From an uncultured Clostridia bacterium (lineage in GTDB: Bacteria > Bacillota > Clostridia > Oscillospirales > Acutalibacteraceae), in assembly GCA_947625785.1 (NCBI GenBank), contig CANQPS010000009.1, positions 55,096 through 119,095 on the forward strand: 64,000 bases of DNA. Reading direction: 5' to 3'. Within the stretch, counting starts at the first letter, position 1. Every line of letters starts with the position of its first letter. The translations under genes and the position numbers were made by a program. Below the pieces are notes generated by a model. That model was not told where the DNA came from and ran no database searches. It worked only from the letters and a program-made list of their open reading frames with translations. Shown in pieces: positions 55,053 to 63,160 of the stretch.

Positions 55053-55721
55053 TTAATTTTTGATTTTTCCGTCACTTATAATGATTTTTCTTTTACAGTT
55101 ATTTGCAATATTGTTATCGTGAGTTATAAGAATAATAGTTGTTCCATTCTCGTTAAGGTTGTTAAGCATAGATATTATTTCGTTGCTGGAAGAACTGTCA
55201 AGATTTCCGGTTGGCTCATCTGCCAATATAATCGGCGGCGATAATGCAATGGCTCTTGCAATCGCAACACGCTGTTGCTGACCTCCTGACAGTTCATAAG
55301 GCTTATGATTTTTACGATTGCTAAGTCCAACATTTTCAAGTGCCTGTTCGGCAATATCTCGGCGATTTTTTTTATTAATTTTACGGTATATTAGTGGTAA
55401 TTCAACATTTTCAATAGCTGTTAGATGTGATATAAGATTAAAACTTTGAAATACAAAACCTATTTGTTTATTTCTAATATATGAAAGCTGATTTTCATTT
55501 AAAGATGAAATATTAGTGTTATCGAGAAAATATTTGCCGCTTGTTGCCAAATCAAGACAACCAAGTATGTTCATAAGGGTTGATTTTCCGGAGCCGGATT
55601 GTCCGGCTATCGCTAAAAAATCTCCTTTATCAACTTGAAGGTTAATATTATCAAGAGCTGTTACTTTTGAATATCTTGTTTTATATATTCTGCTTATATT
55701 TTTTAATTCTATAAAAGCCAT
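55053..55721 (-). CDS. ABC transporter ATPase, LolD/MacB type, without a permease
   Basis: 222 residues starting MAFIELKNISRIYKTRYSKV at ATG 55721 (GGGGGTG upstream). Walker A GQSGSGKSTLMNILGCLD (about 40-57), Q-loop FVFQSFNLISHLTAIENVEL, signature YELSGGQQQRVAIARA (about 141-156), Walker B PPIILADEPTGNLDSSSS. This subgroup normally pairs with an FtsX/MacB-like permease for lipoprotein or peptide export. No such permease is in the window on either side. The longer frame from 55793 has no proper start. It may pair with a distant permease. Confidence 0.9.
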   Translation of the reverse strand: MAFIELKNISRIYKTRYSKVTALDNINLQVDKGDFLAIAGQSGSGKSTLMNILGCLDLATSGKYFLDNTNISSLNENQLSYIRNKQIGFVFQSFNLISHLTAIENVELPLIYRKINKKNRRDIAEQALENVGLSNRKNHKPYELSGGQQQRVAIARAIALSPPIILADEPTGNLDSSSSNEIISMLNNLNENGTTIILITHDNNIANNCKRKIIISDGKIKN

Positions 55722-55801
55722 ATAAACACCCCCGTTATATTTATATTTATCAATTACTTGTGTATTTTCAATAAATTTACAGCTTATTAACATAAATATA
55801 T

Positions 55802-55829
55802 TTGCAATTTTGCAAAAATGTGGTATATT
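55802..55829 (+). promoter_or_regulatory. Promoter of the ABC-2-type exporter operon
   Basis: TTGCAA, 16-base spacer, TATATT, about 70 bases before the ATPase ATG. It is a moderate match. Confidence 0.45.
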
Positions 55830-55900
55830 ATATATAGTATTTGCAGATTATTACCTTTTTTTCGTAAAGCTAAAAATTAAATTAAAGCAGGTGGTCGTAT

Positions 55901-56617
55901 ATGATAAAAGTTGAAAATATATCAAAAAGTTTTAATAATAAAGTAAAGGCCGTAGATAATTTGAGCTTTACAGTTAATGATGGTGAAATTGTAGGCTTTA
56001 TCGGGCCAAACGGTGCCGGTAAAACAACTACTATGAAAATGATGACGGGAATTTTACCAATAGAAAATGGAGATATTTTTTTGAATGATTACAGTATAAA
56101 GACTGATACACTAAAAGCAAAAGAAATTTTAGGATATATTGCTGATAGCCCGGATATGTTTTTAAGATTAAAGGGAATTGATTTCCTTAATTTTATAGCC
56201 GATATATATAAAATTTCACTTGACGAGAGAAAGGAAAGAATAAAAGAGTTTGCAGGTAAATTTGATTTGGAAAAAGAATTATCACAAACTATGCAAAGTT
56301 ATTCACACGGTATGCGACAAAAAATGATGGTAATTGCTGCATTGGTTCATAATCCGGCTGTATGGATACTTGATGAACCGCTTATCGGATTAGACCCTAA
56401 ATCCGCTTACGAACTTAAATCTATGATGAGAAATCACGCTGATAAGGGTAATTCGGTTTTGTTTTCGACTCATATACTTGAAGTTGCGGAAAAATTATGT
56501 GATAAAGTTGTAATTATTAATAAAGGTCGTTCAGTGTTTATGGGAACACTTGATGATTTAAAATTAAAGTATCAAAATAAAACATTAGAGGAAATATTCC
56601 TTACTTTGACAAATTAA
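55901..56617 (+). CDS. ABC-2-type transporter ATPase
   Basis: 238 residues. Walker A GFIGPNGAGKTTTMKMMTG (about 32-50), signature MQSYSHGMRQKMMVIAALVH (about 131-150, with S-H-G-M in place of the usual LSGG), Walker B AVWILDEPLIGLDPKSAYEL. The class matches EcsA/YxlF-like ATPases that drive ABC-2 permeases. The permease gene starts 20 bases downstream, so the pair forms one exporter. Substrate unknown; EcsAB-type systems affect protein secretion and stress. Confidence 0.93.
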   Translation: MIKVENISKSFNNKVKAVDNLSFTVNDGEIVGFIGPNGAGKTTTMKMMTGILPIENGDIFLNDYSIKTDTLKAKEILGYIADSPDMFLRLKGIDFLNFIADIYKISLDERKERIKEFAGKFDLEKELSQTMQSYSHGMRQKMMVIAALVHNPAVWILDEPLIGLDPKSAYELKSMMRNHADKGNSVLFSTHILEVAEKLCDKVVIINKGRSVFMGTLDDLKLKYQNKTLEEIFLTLTN

Positions 56618-56637
56618 CAAATGTGGGGGATTGTGGA

Positions 56638-58314
56638 ATGAGTACATATAAAAATCTTGTAAAAGTATTTATAACAGCATTATCAATGGGTAATCCCGAT
56701 AAAAAGAAAAAACGCATTTTCTATAAACTTGCCGGATTTATTATAGTATCAATTGTTATGATACCTTGTGCAGTATTAGTTGGTGCGATAGTTTATGGTA
56801 TAACTTCAGCTTTGCGACAATTAGGCGGTAATATCGAAGGTATAAGTTTGATTTTGTATCTTATAACAATATTTTCTGTGATATTTGGAATAAATGTAAT
56901 ATTTAGTGTATTATATTTTTCAAGTGATACAGAATATCTGCTGCCATTACCAATAAAACCAAGCGTACTTTCGGCAGCAAAATTTACGGCTGCATTTTTG
57001 GGCGAAAATATTATGCAGGTTGTAATAGTGTTAGGAGCATTTATAGGATATTTTCTTGCAATGGGATTTTCTGTTACAAATTGTATTTTTGCAATTGCCG
57101 GAGTATTTACACTTCCATTATTGCCAATGGCATACTGCGGAATAATAAGTATTTTAGTTATGTCATTTAGCAGTATATTTAAAAATAAAAAGGCGGTAAA
57201 TAAACTTACAACAGTTTTATTATTAGCAGTAATAGTTATGATAATTGTAGGTTTGTCATCACTAAGAAATGTTGAGCTTGATGAATATATATTAAATTTT
57301 GCTAAAGGCAACAATTCTTTATCTAATATACTTAATATAATATTTCCAACAGTGTTATTGCTTGCAAATAGTATATCAAATGTAAGCATAACAAGCAGCA
57401 TAATTTCGTTTGTATTATATTTATTGGTAAATATTATAGCGGTATCAATATTTATTATACTGGGACATTTCTTGTATTTAAAAGGACTTGTTGGCATTAA
57501 TGTACAAAAAACAAGCAACAATAAAAAAGATATAAATAAAGTAATCAATTCAAGCAAGGTTAGAACACAAAAATTAAGCTATTTTAGGAAGGAAATAACT
57601 ATATTATTTAAAACCCAAGCATTTTTAATGAATTGCATATTAATAAATATAATTTGGCCTGTTTTCCTTTATATTATAGTTATGCTGCAAGGAAAAACAA
57701 ATTTTTTGGAAGGATTTATAAATTCTTACAAAAATAATACTAATAATACACATTTATGGGTTTTAATTGGTGTAGTCCTTATAGCTTTATTAGTAACAGC
57801 CTTAAATAGCTTAGGTTCAAGTGCCATCACAAGAGAAGGTAAAAATATATTTTTTATGAAGTATATCCCCGTTCCATATATGACACAAATAAATGTAAAA
57901 GCATTTATAAGTATTATGATTAGCTTTATAGGTGTATTTATATATATAGTTATATCATCAATATATTTAGATGCAGGAATATTGAATACTTTATTATATT
58001 GTCTTGTTTCGTTATGTGCAATAATATTTGTAACATATTTGGGTATATATTTAGATTCGGTTAATCCAAAATTAACTTGGGACGATGAATTAAGTGCTTT
58101 GAGAGAAAATTATAACATTTTCTTTAATATGGGTTTTTCAATGATATTTACACTTGCATTGTGTGGTGCTATTTGTTTATTATATTTTTTGTGTAATATA
58201 CCTGTTATAGCTTTAAGTATTTCGTCATTAATTATATTGATGATTTGTGATATCATAGTCTATAATATTACGAAAGTCAAGGCAGTAAAAAATATAATTG
58301 AATTGAACTGCTAA
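56638..58314 (+). CDS. ABC transporter permease (putative exporter)
   Basis: 558 residues with about twelve hydrophobic helices, arranged as two groups separated by a hydrophilic stretch near residues 295-320 (NVQKTSNNKKDINKVINSSK). It starts at ATG 56638, because GGGGG lies 8 bases upstream; GTG 56623 overlaps that site. The pattern (STYKNLVKVFITALSMGN, YLLPLPIKPSVLSAAKF near residue 104) resembles large ABC exporter permeases of Firmicutes that work with EcsA-like ATPases. The substrate is unknown. Likely the last gene of the two-gene operon. Confidence 0.85.
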   Translation: MSTYKNLVKVFITALSMGNPDKKKKRIFYKLAGFIIVSIVMIPCAVLVGAIVYGITSALRQLGGNIEGISLILYLITIFSVIFGINVIFSVLYFSSDTEYLLPLPIKPSVLSAAKFTAAFLGENIMQVVIVLGAFIGYFLAMGFSVTNCIFAIAGVFTLPLLPMAYCGIISILVMSFSSIFKNKKAVNKLTTVLLLAVIVMIIVGLSSLRNVELDEYILNFAKGNNSLSNILNIIFPTVLLLANSISNVSITSSIISFVLYLLVNIIAVSIFIILGHFLYLKGLVGINVQKTSNNKKDINKVINSSKVRTQKLSYFRKEITILFKTQAFLMNCILINIIWPVFLYIIVMLQGKTNFLEGFINSYKNNTNNTHLWVLIGVVLIALLVTALNSLGSSAITREGKNIFFMKYIPVPYMTQINVKAFISIMISFIGVFIYIVISSIYLDAGILNTLLYCLVSLCAIIFVTYLGIYLDSVNPKLTWDDELSALRENYNIFFNMGFSMIFTLALCGAICLLYFLCNIPVIALSISSLIILMICDIIVYNITKVKAVKNIIELNC

Positions 58315-58346
58315 AATAAAATTTAAAGTTACGGCGGTGGATAAAA

Positions 58347-59876
58347 ATGGTTTGCATAAATAGTATAGGACTATTTGGTATGGAGGCATATATAGTAAAA
58401 GTTGAAACCGATATTTCAATAGGTATGCCGTCATTTAATATAGTGGGACTTCCTGATATAGCCGTCAGAGAATCTAAGGAACGTGTAAGAGCTGCAATGA
58501 AAAATACAGGTTTTGAATTTCCTGTTAATCGAATAACAATTAATCTTGCACCGGCAGATGTTAAAAAGGAAGGTGCATTATATGATTTACCGATTTTAAT
58601 ATCTTTAATGGTTGCATCAGGATTTTTAAATGATAATTATAAGGATAGTTTGTTTATAGGCGAATTGTCGCTAAGCGGAGAAGTCAGAGGCGTAAACGGT
58701 ATTTTACCTATGGTTATAAAGGCAAAAGAATGTGGTTATAAGAAATTTTATGTTCCGTCTGTAAATGCACAAGAGGGTGCGGTTATTGACGGAGTGGAAG
58801 TATATCCGGTTGATAATATATTAAATCTTTATAATCATTTGACCGGTAAGAAATTATTTGCCAAGGCTATTCCAACAAAATCATATAATAATGATATAGA
58901 ATTTATACCTGATTTTGCAGATGTAAGGGGTCAAATAGAGGCCAAAAGAGCATTGGAAATAGCTGCGTCCGGTGGTCATAATGTGCTGCTGGTTGGTTCT
59001 CCGGGTGCCGGAAAAAGTATGTTGGCAAAAAGGATACCATCAATATTGCCCGATATGACATTTGACGAAACAATAGAAACAACGAAAATATATTCTATTG
59101 CCGGTATTATTCCAGCGGGTGTGTCATTGATAAATAAACGCCCTTTTCGTTCTCCGCATCACACAATATCACCTGCCGGATTGTCAGGAGGCGGCACAGT
59201 GCCAAAGCCGGGAGAAATATCTTTGGCTCATAATGGTGTATTGTTTCTTGATGAATTGCCGGAATTTAGCCGTGCAGCTATGGAAGTTCTCAGACAACCG
59301 TTAGAAGATGGAGTTGTTACAATATCAAGAGTCAGCGGCACTTTAAGCTATCCTTGTTCAATAATGTTAGTAACTGCTATGAATCCTTGCCCTTGTGGAT
59401 ATTTTGGACATCCGACAAGACCTTGTACTTGTAATATTAAGGCTGTCAATAAATATCTTTCCAAAGTATCCGGTCCTATGCTTGATAGAATAGATTTACA
59501 TATAGAAGTACCGCCTGTTGATTTTGAATCTTTGTCGTCAAAACAAAAATCTGAAACATCGGCAGAAATTAAAAAAAGAGTGGATAAAGCAAGAGAAATA
59601 CAAAATAATCGTTTCAGAGGTACAGGAATAAACTGTAATGCAAATATAAAATCATCTATGTTACAGGATATTTGTGTAATGGAAGATAAAGCAAAAAATT
59701 TAATGAAAAAATCATTTGAAAAAATGGGATTATCAGCAAGAGCTTATGACAGAATTTTAAAAGTTGCAAGGACAATCGCCGATTTAGATGAAAGCGAAAT
59801 AATAAAATCAAGTCATCTTGCAGAGGCTGTACAATATAGAAGTATGGATAGAAAATATTGGCTAAAAGAATTATAG
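58347..59876 (+). CDS. YifB/ComM family Mg chelatase-like AAA+ ATPase
   Basis: 509 residues. The N-terminal Lon-protease-like domain (about 1-170) includes PSFNIVGLPDIAVRESKERV and INLAPADVKKEG. The AAA+ domain has Walker A VGSPGAGKSMLAKR (about 217), Walker B VLFLDELPEF (about 310) and RSPHHTISPAGLSGGG. A four-cysteine CPCGYFGHPTRPCTC segment (about 349-363) is followed by the C-terminal Mg-chelatase domain. ComM in Haemophilus and Vibrio is a branch-migration helicase aiding transformation. It starts at ATG 58347, 32 bases behind the exporter. Confidence 0.93.
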   Translation: MVCINSIGLFGMEAYIVKVETDISIGMPSFNIVGLPDIAVRESKERVRAAMKNTGFEFPVNRITINLAPADVKKEGALYDLPILISLMVASGFLNDNYKDSLFIGELSLSGEVRGVNGILPMVIKAKECGYKKFYVPSVNAQEGAVIDGVEVYPVDNILNLYNHLTGKKLFAKAIPTKSYNNDIEFIPDFADVRGQIEAKRALEIAASGGHNVLLVGSPGAGKSMLAKRIPSILPDMTFDETIETTKIYSIAGIIPAGVSLINKRPFRSPHHTISPAGLSGGGTVPKPGEISLAHNGVLFLDELPEFSRAAMEVLRQPLEDGVVTISRVSGTLSYPCSIMLVTAMNPCPCGYFGHPTRPCTCNIKAVNKYLSKVSGPMLDRIDLHIEVPPVDFESLSSKQKSETSAEIKKRVDKAREIQNNRFRGTGINCNANIKSSMLQDICVMEDKAKNLMKKSFEKMGLSARAYDRILKVARTIADLDESEIIKSSHLAEAVQYRSMDRKYWLKEL

Positions 59877-59916
59877 TCTTTATGTATATATTTATCAGAA
59901 ACGGTGGTGAATATTA

Positions 59917-61575
59917 ATGAAAGTATTAAACGGTATAGGCATATATGACGGAATATCATTTGGAGTAATATTATTTTATGATAATGGAGCTTCCGGAAAA
60001 ATTAAAAATAGATTATCTGATAATTCCGAAAATGAACTTATGAAATTTAAAAATGCTAAAAATGTAGCAGAAACAGAATTACAAAATTTATATAATGATA
60101 TGCTGCCCTTGATAGGTGAAGAAGAAGCATCAATATTTTTAATACAAAAAACAATGCTTAGTGATGAGGTGCTAAATGAAAGTGTAGAAGATTATATAAA
60201 TAATAGTAATTATACGGCTGAGTTTGCAGTAAGTTTATCATTTAAAAAATATATAAATATGTTTTCTCAATTGGAAGATGAATATTTCAGGGAAAGAGGT
60301 TCTGATATAAAAGATATTGCAAACAGATTAATAGGAATATTGACAAATAAAAGAAGTAAAAAATTAGTAATAGATAAACCTGTCATAATAGCGTCCGAAG
60401 ATTTATCACCTACTGAAACCGCCGGTCTTGATAGGAAAAAAGTTTTAGCATTTGTTACATCGAAAGGTTCGCCTACATCACATACCGCAATACTTGCCAG
60501 AACAATGAATATTCCGGCAATAGTTGGCTTGGATAATAATTCACTGCTAAAATATGATGGGTGCTTTGCTGCAGTTGACGGTTTTGACGGTAAATTGTAT
60601 ATAGAACCGGACCAAAAAACAATAGATTTTTTAAACAAGAAACAACTGGATTATGACAGTTATAAAACTATGTTGAAAAAATTAATAGGAAAAGAAAATA
60701 TTACCAAAAATGGAATAAAAGTAGATATATTGTCAAATATATCAGATTTGACCGAGATTGATGCGGTGCTTGAAAATGACAGCAATGGTATAGGTTTGTT
60801 TAGAAGCGAGTTTATTTTTCTGGCTAATAATTGCGAGCCAAGTGAAGAACAGCAATTTGAAATTTATAAAAAAGTAGCCGAAAAAATGAAAAATAAAAAA
60901 GTTATTATTAGAACATTCGATTTGGGTGCAGATAAAAAGACTGATTATATGAAAGATATGGTTAATGAAAGTAATCCGGCTATGGGTTGCAGAGCTATAA
61001 GATATTGCCTTAAAAATAAAAACTTATTCAAAAGGCAGCTGAGAGCAATTTGCAGAGCATCTGCTTATGGAAATATTTCGGTAATGTTTCCTATGATAGT
61101 ATCACCGGATGAATTAAAAGAATCAAGATTAATATTACAAGAGGTTCAAAATGAACTTAAAGAGGAAAATATAAGTTTTGATGAGAATATGAAAGTTGGT
61201 ATTATGATAGAAACACCCGCCGCTGCTGTAATTTGTGATATGTTTTGTGATAAATGCGATTTCTTTAGTATAGGAACGAATGATTTAACCCAATATATGC
61301 TTGCTATGGACAGAGAAAATCAATGGCTGAAGGATTTTTATAATCCTTATCATAGGGCGGTATTCAGATTAATAAAATATGTTACTGATGTTGCACATAG
61401 TCATCATATAAAAGTAAGTGTCTGTGGTGAGTTAGGCTCGGATATAAATGCTATAAAAAGTCTGGTGAAGATGGGAATTGACTCATTATCTGTTGCTCCA
61501 TATAAAGTATTAAAGATAAGAAATGAAATAAGAAAAATCGATACTTCCGATGAAAGTGTGTTGAATTTGTATTGA
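59917..61575 (+). CDS. ptsI: Phosphoenolpyruvate-protein phosphotransferase (PTS enzyme I)
   Basis: First enzyme of the sugar phosphotransferase system: it autophosphorylates on PEP and passes phosphate to HPr. It has 552 residues, slightly short for the family. The phosphohistidine lies in GSPTSHTAILARTMNIPAI (about 186-204). PEP-binding arginines and metal sites are in GIGLFRSEFIF (about 288), GCRAIRYCLKN (about 357) and GTNDLTQYMLAMDREN (about 452). The active-site Cys is in VSVCGELGSD. CGGTGGTG precedes the ATG. No HPr or EII gene is adjacent. A PtsP-type nitrogen PTS enzyme is unlikely, since there is no GAF domain. Confidence 0.93.
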   Translation: MKVLNGIGIYDGISFGVILFYDNGASGKIKNRLSDNSENELMKFKNAKNVAETELQNLYNDMLPLIGEEEASIFLIQKTMLSDEVLNESVEDYINNSNYTAEFAVSLSFKKYINMFSQLEDEYFRERGSDIKDIANRLIGILTNKRSKKLVIDKPVIIASEDLSPTETAGLDRKKVLAFVTSKGSPTSHTAILARTMNIPAIVGLDNNSLLKYDGCFAAVDGFDGKLYIEPDQKTIDFLNKKQLDYDSYKTMLKKLIGKENITKNGIKVDILSNISDLTEIDAVLENDSNGIGLFRSEFIFLANNCEPSEEQQFEIYKKVAEKMKNKKVIIRTFDLGADKKTDYMKDMVNESNPAMGCRAIRYCLKNKNLFKRQLRAICRASAYGNISVMFPMIVSPDELKESRLILQEVQNELKEENISFDENMKVGIMIETPAAAVICDMFCDKCDFFSIGTNDLTQYMLAMDRENQWLKDFYNPYHRAVFRLIKYVTDVAHSHHIKVSVCGELGSDINAIKSLVKMGIDSLSVAPYKVLKIRNEIRKIDTSDESVLNLY

Positions 61576-62117
61576 TGACGATAAAAGATGTTGCCAAAGA
61601 GGCAAAAGTTTCGGTGGCTACAATTTCAAGAGTTATAAATAATGATAAAAAAGTTTCCGCAAAAACCAGAGAACGGGTATTAGATGTTATTAATAAAATT
61701 GGATATGTACCTAATGTTGTGGGACGAAATCTCAGAATTAATAAAACAGGCAAAATACTTGTTATAGTTTCGGAACTTTATGGGAATATTTATAATAGTG
61801 TTATTGATAAAATTATTAATATTGCAGAAAAAAATAATTATACCGTCTTTTTTGCAGTAACCAATAATGTGGCAGACAAAGAATTAAAGTATATAAATAC
61901 TTTAAAAAATAAAAGCGTTGATGGAATAATTTTATTGGGTACAAGTTTAAATGCTTCTCAATTAGAAATTTTAAAAAATAGTTTTTCAATAGTTATGGCT
62001 TTGGAAAATATACAAAATTTTGACTTTAATTATTTATTTAAGCTATTGGTTCAGGATATAGTACAAAAAGTAAATACAGTTCTTACAGAAAGTAAAATAT
62101 ATTTTATAAAAGCCTAA
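61575..62117 (+). CDS. LacI-family regulator, apparently shortened by an internal deletion
   Basis: 180 residues where the family has about 330. The HTH (TIKDVAKEAKVSVATISRVI, then RERVLDVINKIGYVPN) and the first part of the sugar-binding domain (GKILVIVSELYGNIYNSVID, VDGIILLGTS) are intact to about residue 150. The sequence then jumps to KLLVQDIVQKVN...VLTESKIYFIKA, which looks like the usual LacI C-terminal tail (pattern KLLxxxI...VLxTxLIVRxS). The middle 150 residues seem missing in frame. The ATG overlaps the ptsI stop by one base (TGATG). It may still bind DNA but lack a normal effector pocket, or be a decaying gene. Confidence 0.75.
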   Translation: MTIKDVAKEAKVSVATISRVINNDKKVSAKTRERVLDVINKIGYVPNVVGRNLRINKTGKILVIVSELYGNIYNSVIDKIINIAEKNNYTVFFAVTNNVADKELKYINTLKNKSVDGIILLGTSLNASQLEILKNSFSIVMALENIQNFDFNYLFKLLVQDIVQKVNTVLTESKIYFIKA

Positions 62118-62208
62118 TTTTTTATAAAATTTTGTAACAGACACAAGCTCTCTAATCATATAATTATTATATATAAATTTATTATTTTAATTAGAGGGGG
62201 ATTTCTAA

Positions 62209-62493
62209 ATGTATTGCAGAACTATTGATTTAAGACACAAAGAAGTAATAAACAGTAAAAATGGTGTAAAATTAGGTTGTGTAGATGATATAGAGATAGA
62301 TACATTAGCCGCAAGACTTATAGCCATAGTTATTTATGGGAGACCAAAATGCTTTGGATTATTTGGTAGGGAAGATGATATAGTAATTCGCTGGGAGGAT
62401 ATTGAGTTGATTGGCGAGGATACTATTTTGGTATCATATAATATATTTCCTAAGCAAAATAAAAAACTCAGATTGCCTTTTTTGACAAGATAG
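62209..62493 (+). CDS. YlmC/YmxH family PRC-barrel protein
   Basis: 94 residues. YCRTIDLRHKEVINSKNGVK, then LGCVDDIEID, IAIVIYGRPKCFGLFGREDD and IVIRWEDIELIGEDTILV follow the YlmC/YmxH pattern of sporulation-associated proteins, a PRC-barrel-like fold found in spore-forming Firmicutes. Function not known in detail. A strong AGAGGGGG site precedes ATG 62209. Its presence hints that the organism belongs to a sporulating lineage. It ends at its own terminator. Confidence 0.9.
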   Translation: MYCRTIDLRHKEVINSKNGVKLGCVDDIEIDTLAARLIAIVIYGRPKCFGLFGREDDIVIRWEDIELIGEDTILVSYNIFPKQNKKLRLPFLTR

Positions 62494-62592
62494 TTTTATG
62501 TGTAATATTATAAGATAATACAAATTTATATTTTGGATAACTTAAAAATAATAATACATAAGTTTAGATTAAAGATTGAAATTAATACTAAT

Positions 62593-62627
62593 AAATAGGT
62601 TATATGCCCATAGTATATAACCTATTT
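62593..62627 (+). terminator. Terminator after the ylmC/ymxH gene
   Basis: Perfect 13-bp stem AAATAGGTTATAT/ATATAACCTATTT with a 9-base loop, then ATTGTTTTG, about 100 bases after the stop. Confidence 0.75.
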
Positions 62628-62678
62628 ATTGTTTTGATTAATAAACAATTCCTTATACTCTTAAAAATAAAAAAATTC

Positions 62679-62707
62679 TTGACAAAACCCTTTACTTAGT
62701 GTAAAAT
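62679..62707 (+). promoter_or_regulatory. Promoter of tRNA-Leu
   Basis: TTGACA, 17-base spacer, TAAAAT: consensus -35 and near-consensus -10, 80 bases before the tRNA gene. Confidence 0.8.
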
Positions 62708-62787
62708 ATCTTCGTAAAACAAAATTGTTTTAAAAAGTAGTCATTCAAGTTGAGATTTCTTAGTGAATAACGAATAAAATTAAATAT

Positions 62788-62868
<81 letters not shown>

Positions 62869-62876
62869 CTAATAAC

Positions 62877-62903
62877 AAAAAGTCCGATTAAATCGGACTT
62901 TTT
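62877..62903 (+). terminator. Terminator after tRNA-Leu
   Basis: Perfect 13-bp stem AAAAAGTCCGATT/AATCGGACTTTTT, 9 bases after the tRNA. Confidence 0.9.
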
Positions 62904-62977
62904 CGTTATATAATATCTATATTACTAATTGTATTTAAAACATAAATAAGCATAAAAAGATATATAAAATTACATTT

Positions 62978-63001
62978 ATGTGACACTAAATGTGACACTA
63001 A
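62978..63001. repeat. Tandem 12-bp direct repeat
   Basis: Two exact head-to-tail copies of ATGTGACACTAA in the spacer between tRNA-Leu and the lysozyme gene. No ORF covers it. The function is unknown. Confidence 0.6.
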
Positions 63002-63052
63002 AATTTAAATATAAATCAAAATTTTAAAAATACTATATCTGATTTTTTTTGA

Positions 63053-63095
63053 GACTTTTAATTCGTATTGTCAATAGTTTTACGAATTAAAAGTC
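63053..63095. repeat. Long perfect inverted repeat downstream of tRNA-Leu
   Basis: GACTTTTAATTCGTA and TACGAATTAAAAGTC, a 15-bp perfect stem with a 13-base loop. No T run follows on either strand within 10 bases, so it is not an ordinary terminator. The lysozyme terminator is a separate hairpin 22 bases further on. Could be a protein-binding palindrome or a remnant of a mobile element. Confidence 0.6.
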
Positions 63096-63117
63096 GTATA
63101 ATAATAAAAAAATAAAG

Positions 63118-63146
63118 CCAGATAAGGATTAATTCTCCTTATCTGG
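63118..63146 (-). terminator. Terminator after the GH25 lysozyme gene
   Basis: Perfect 11-bp stem CCAGATAAGGA/TCCTTATCTGG, with CTTTATTTTTTT following on the minus strand, 14 bases past the stop. Confidence 0.88.
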
Positions 63147-63160
63147 TTTTAGTATATTCC

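Noticed and set aside
62030..62117. Simple frameshift as the cause of the short LacI protein
   Set aside because: Reading the other two frames past residue 150 gives stops at once and no LacI-like sequence; the in-frame tail resembles a genuine C-terminus better.
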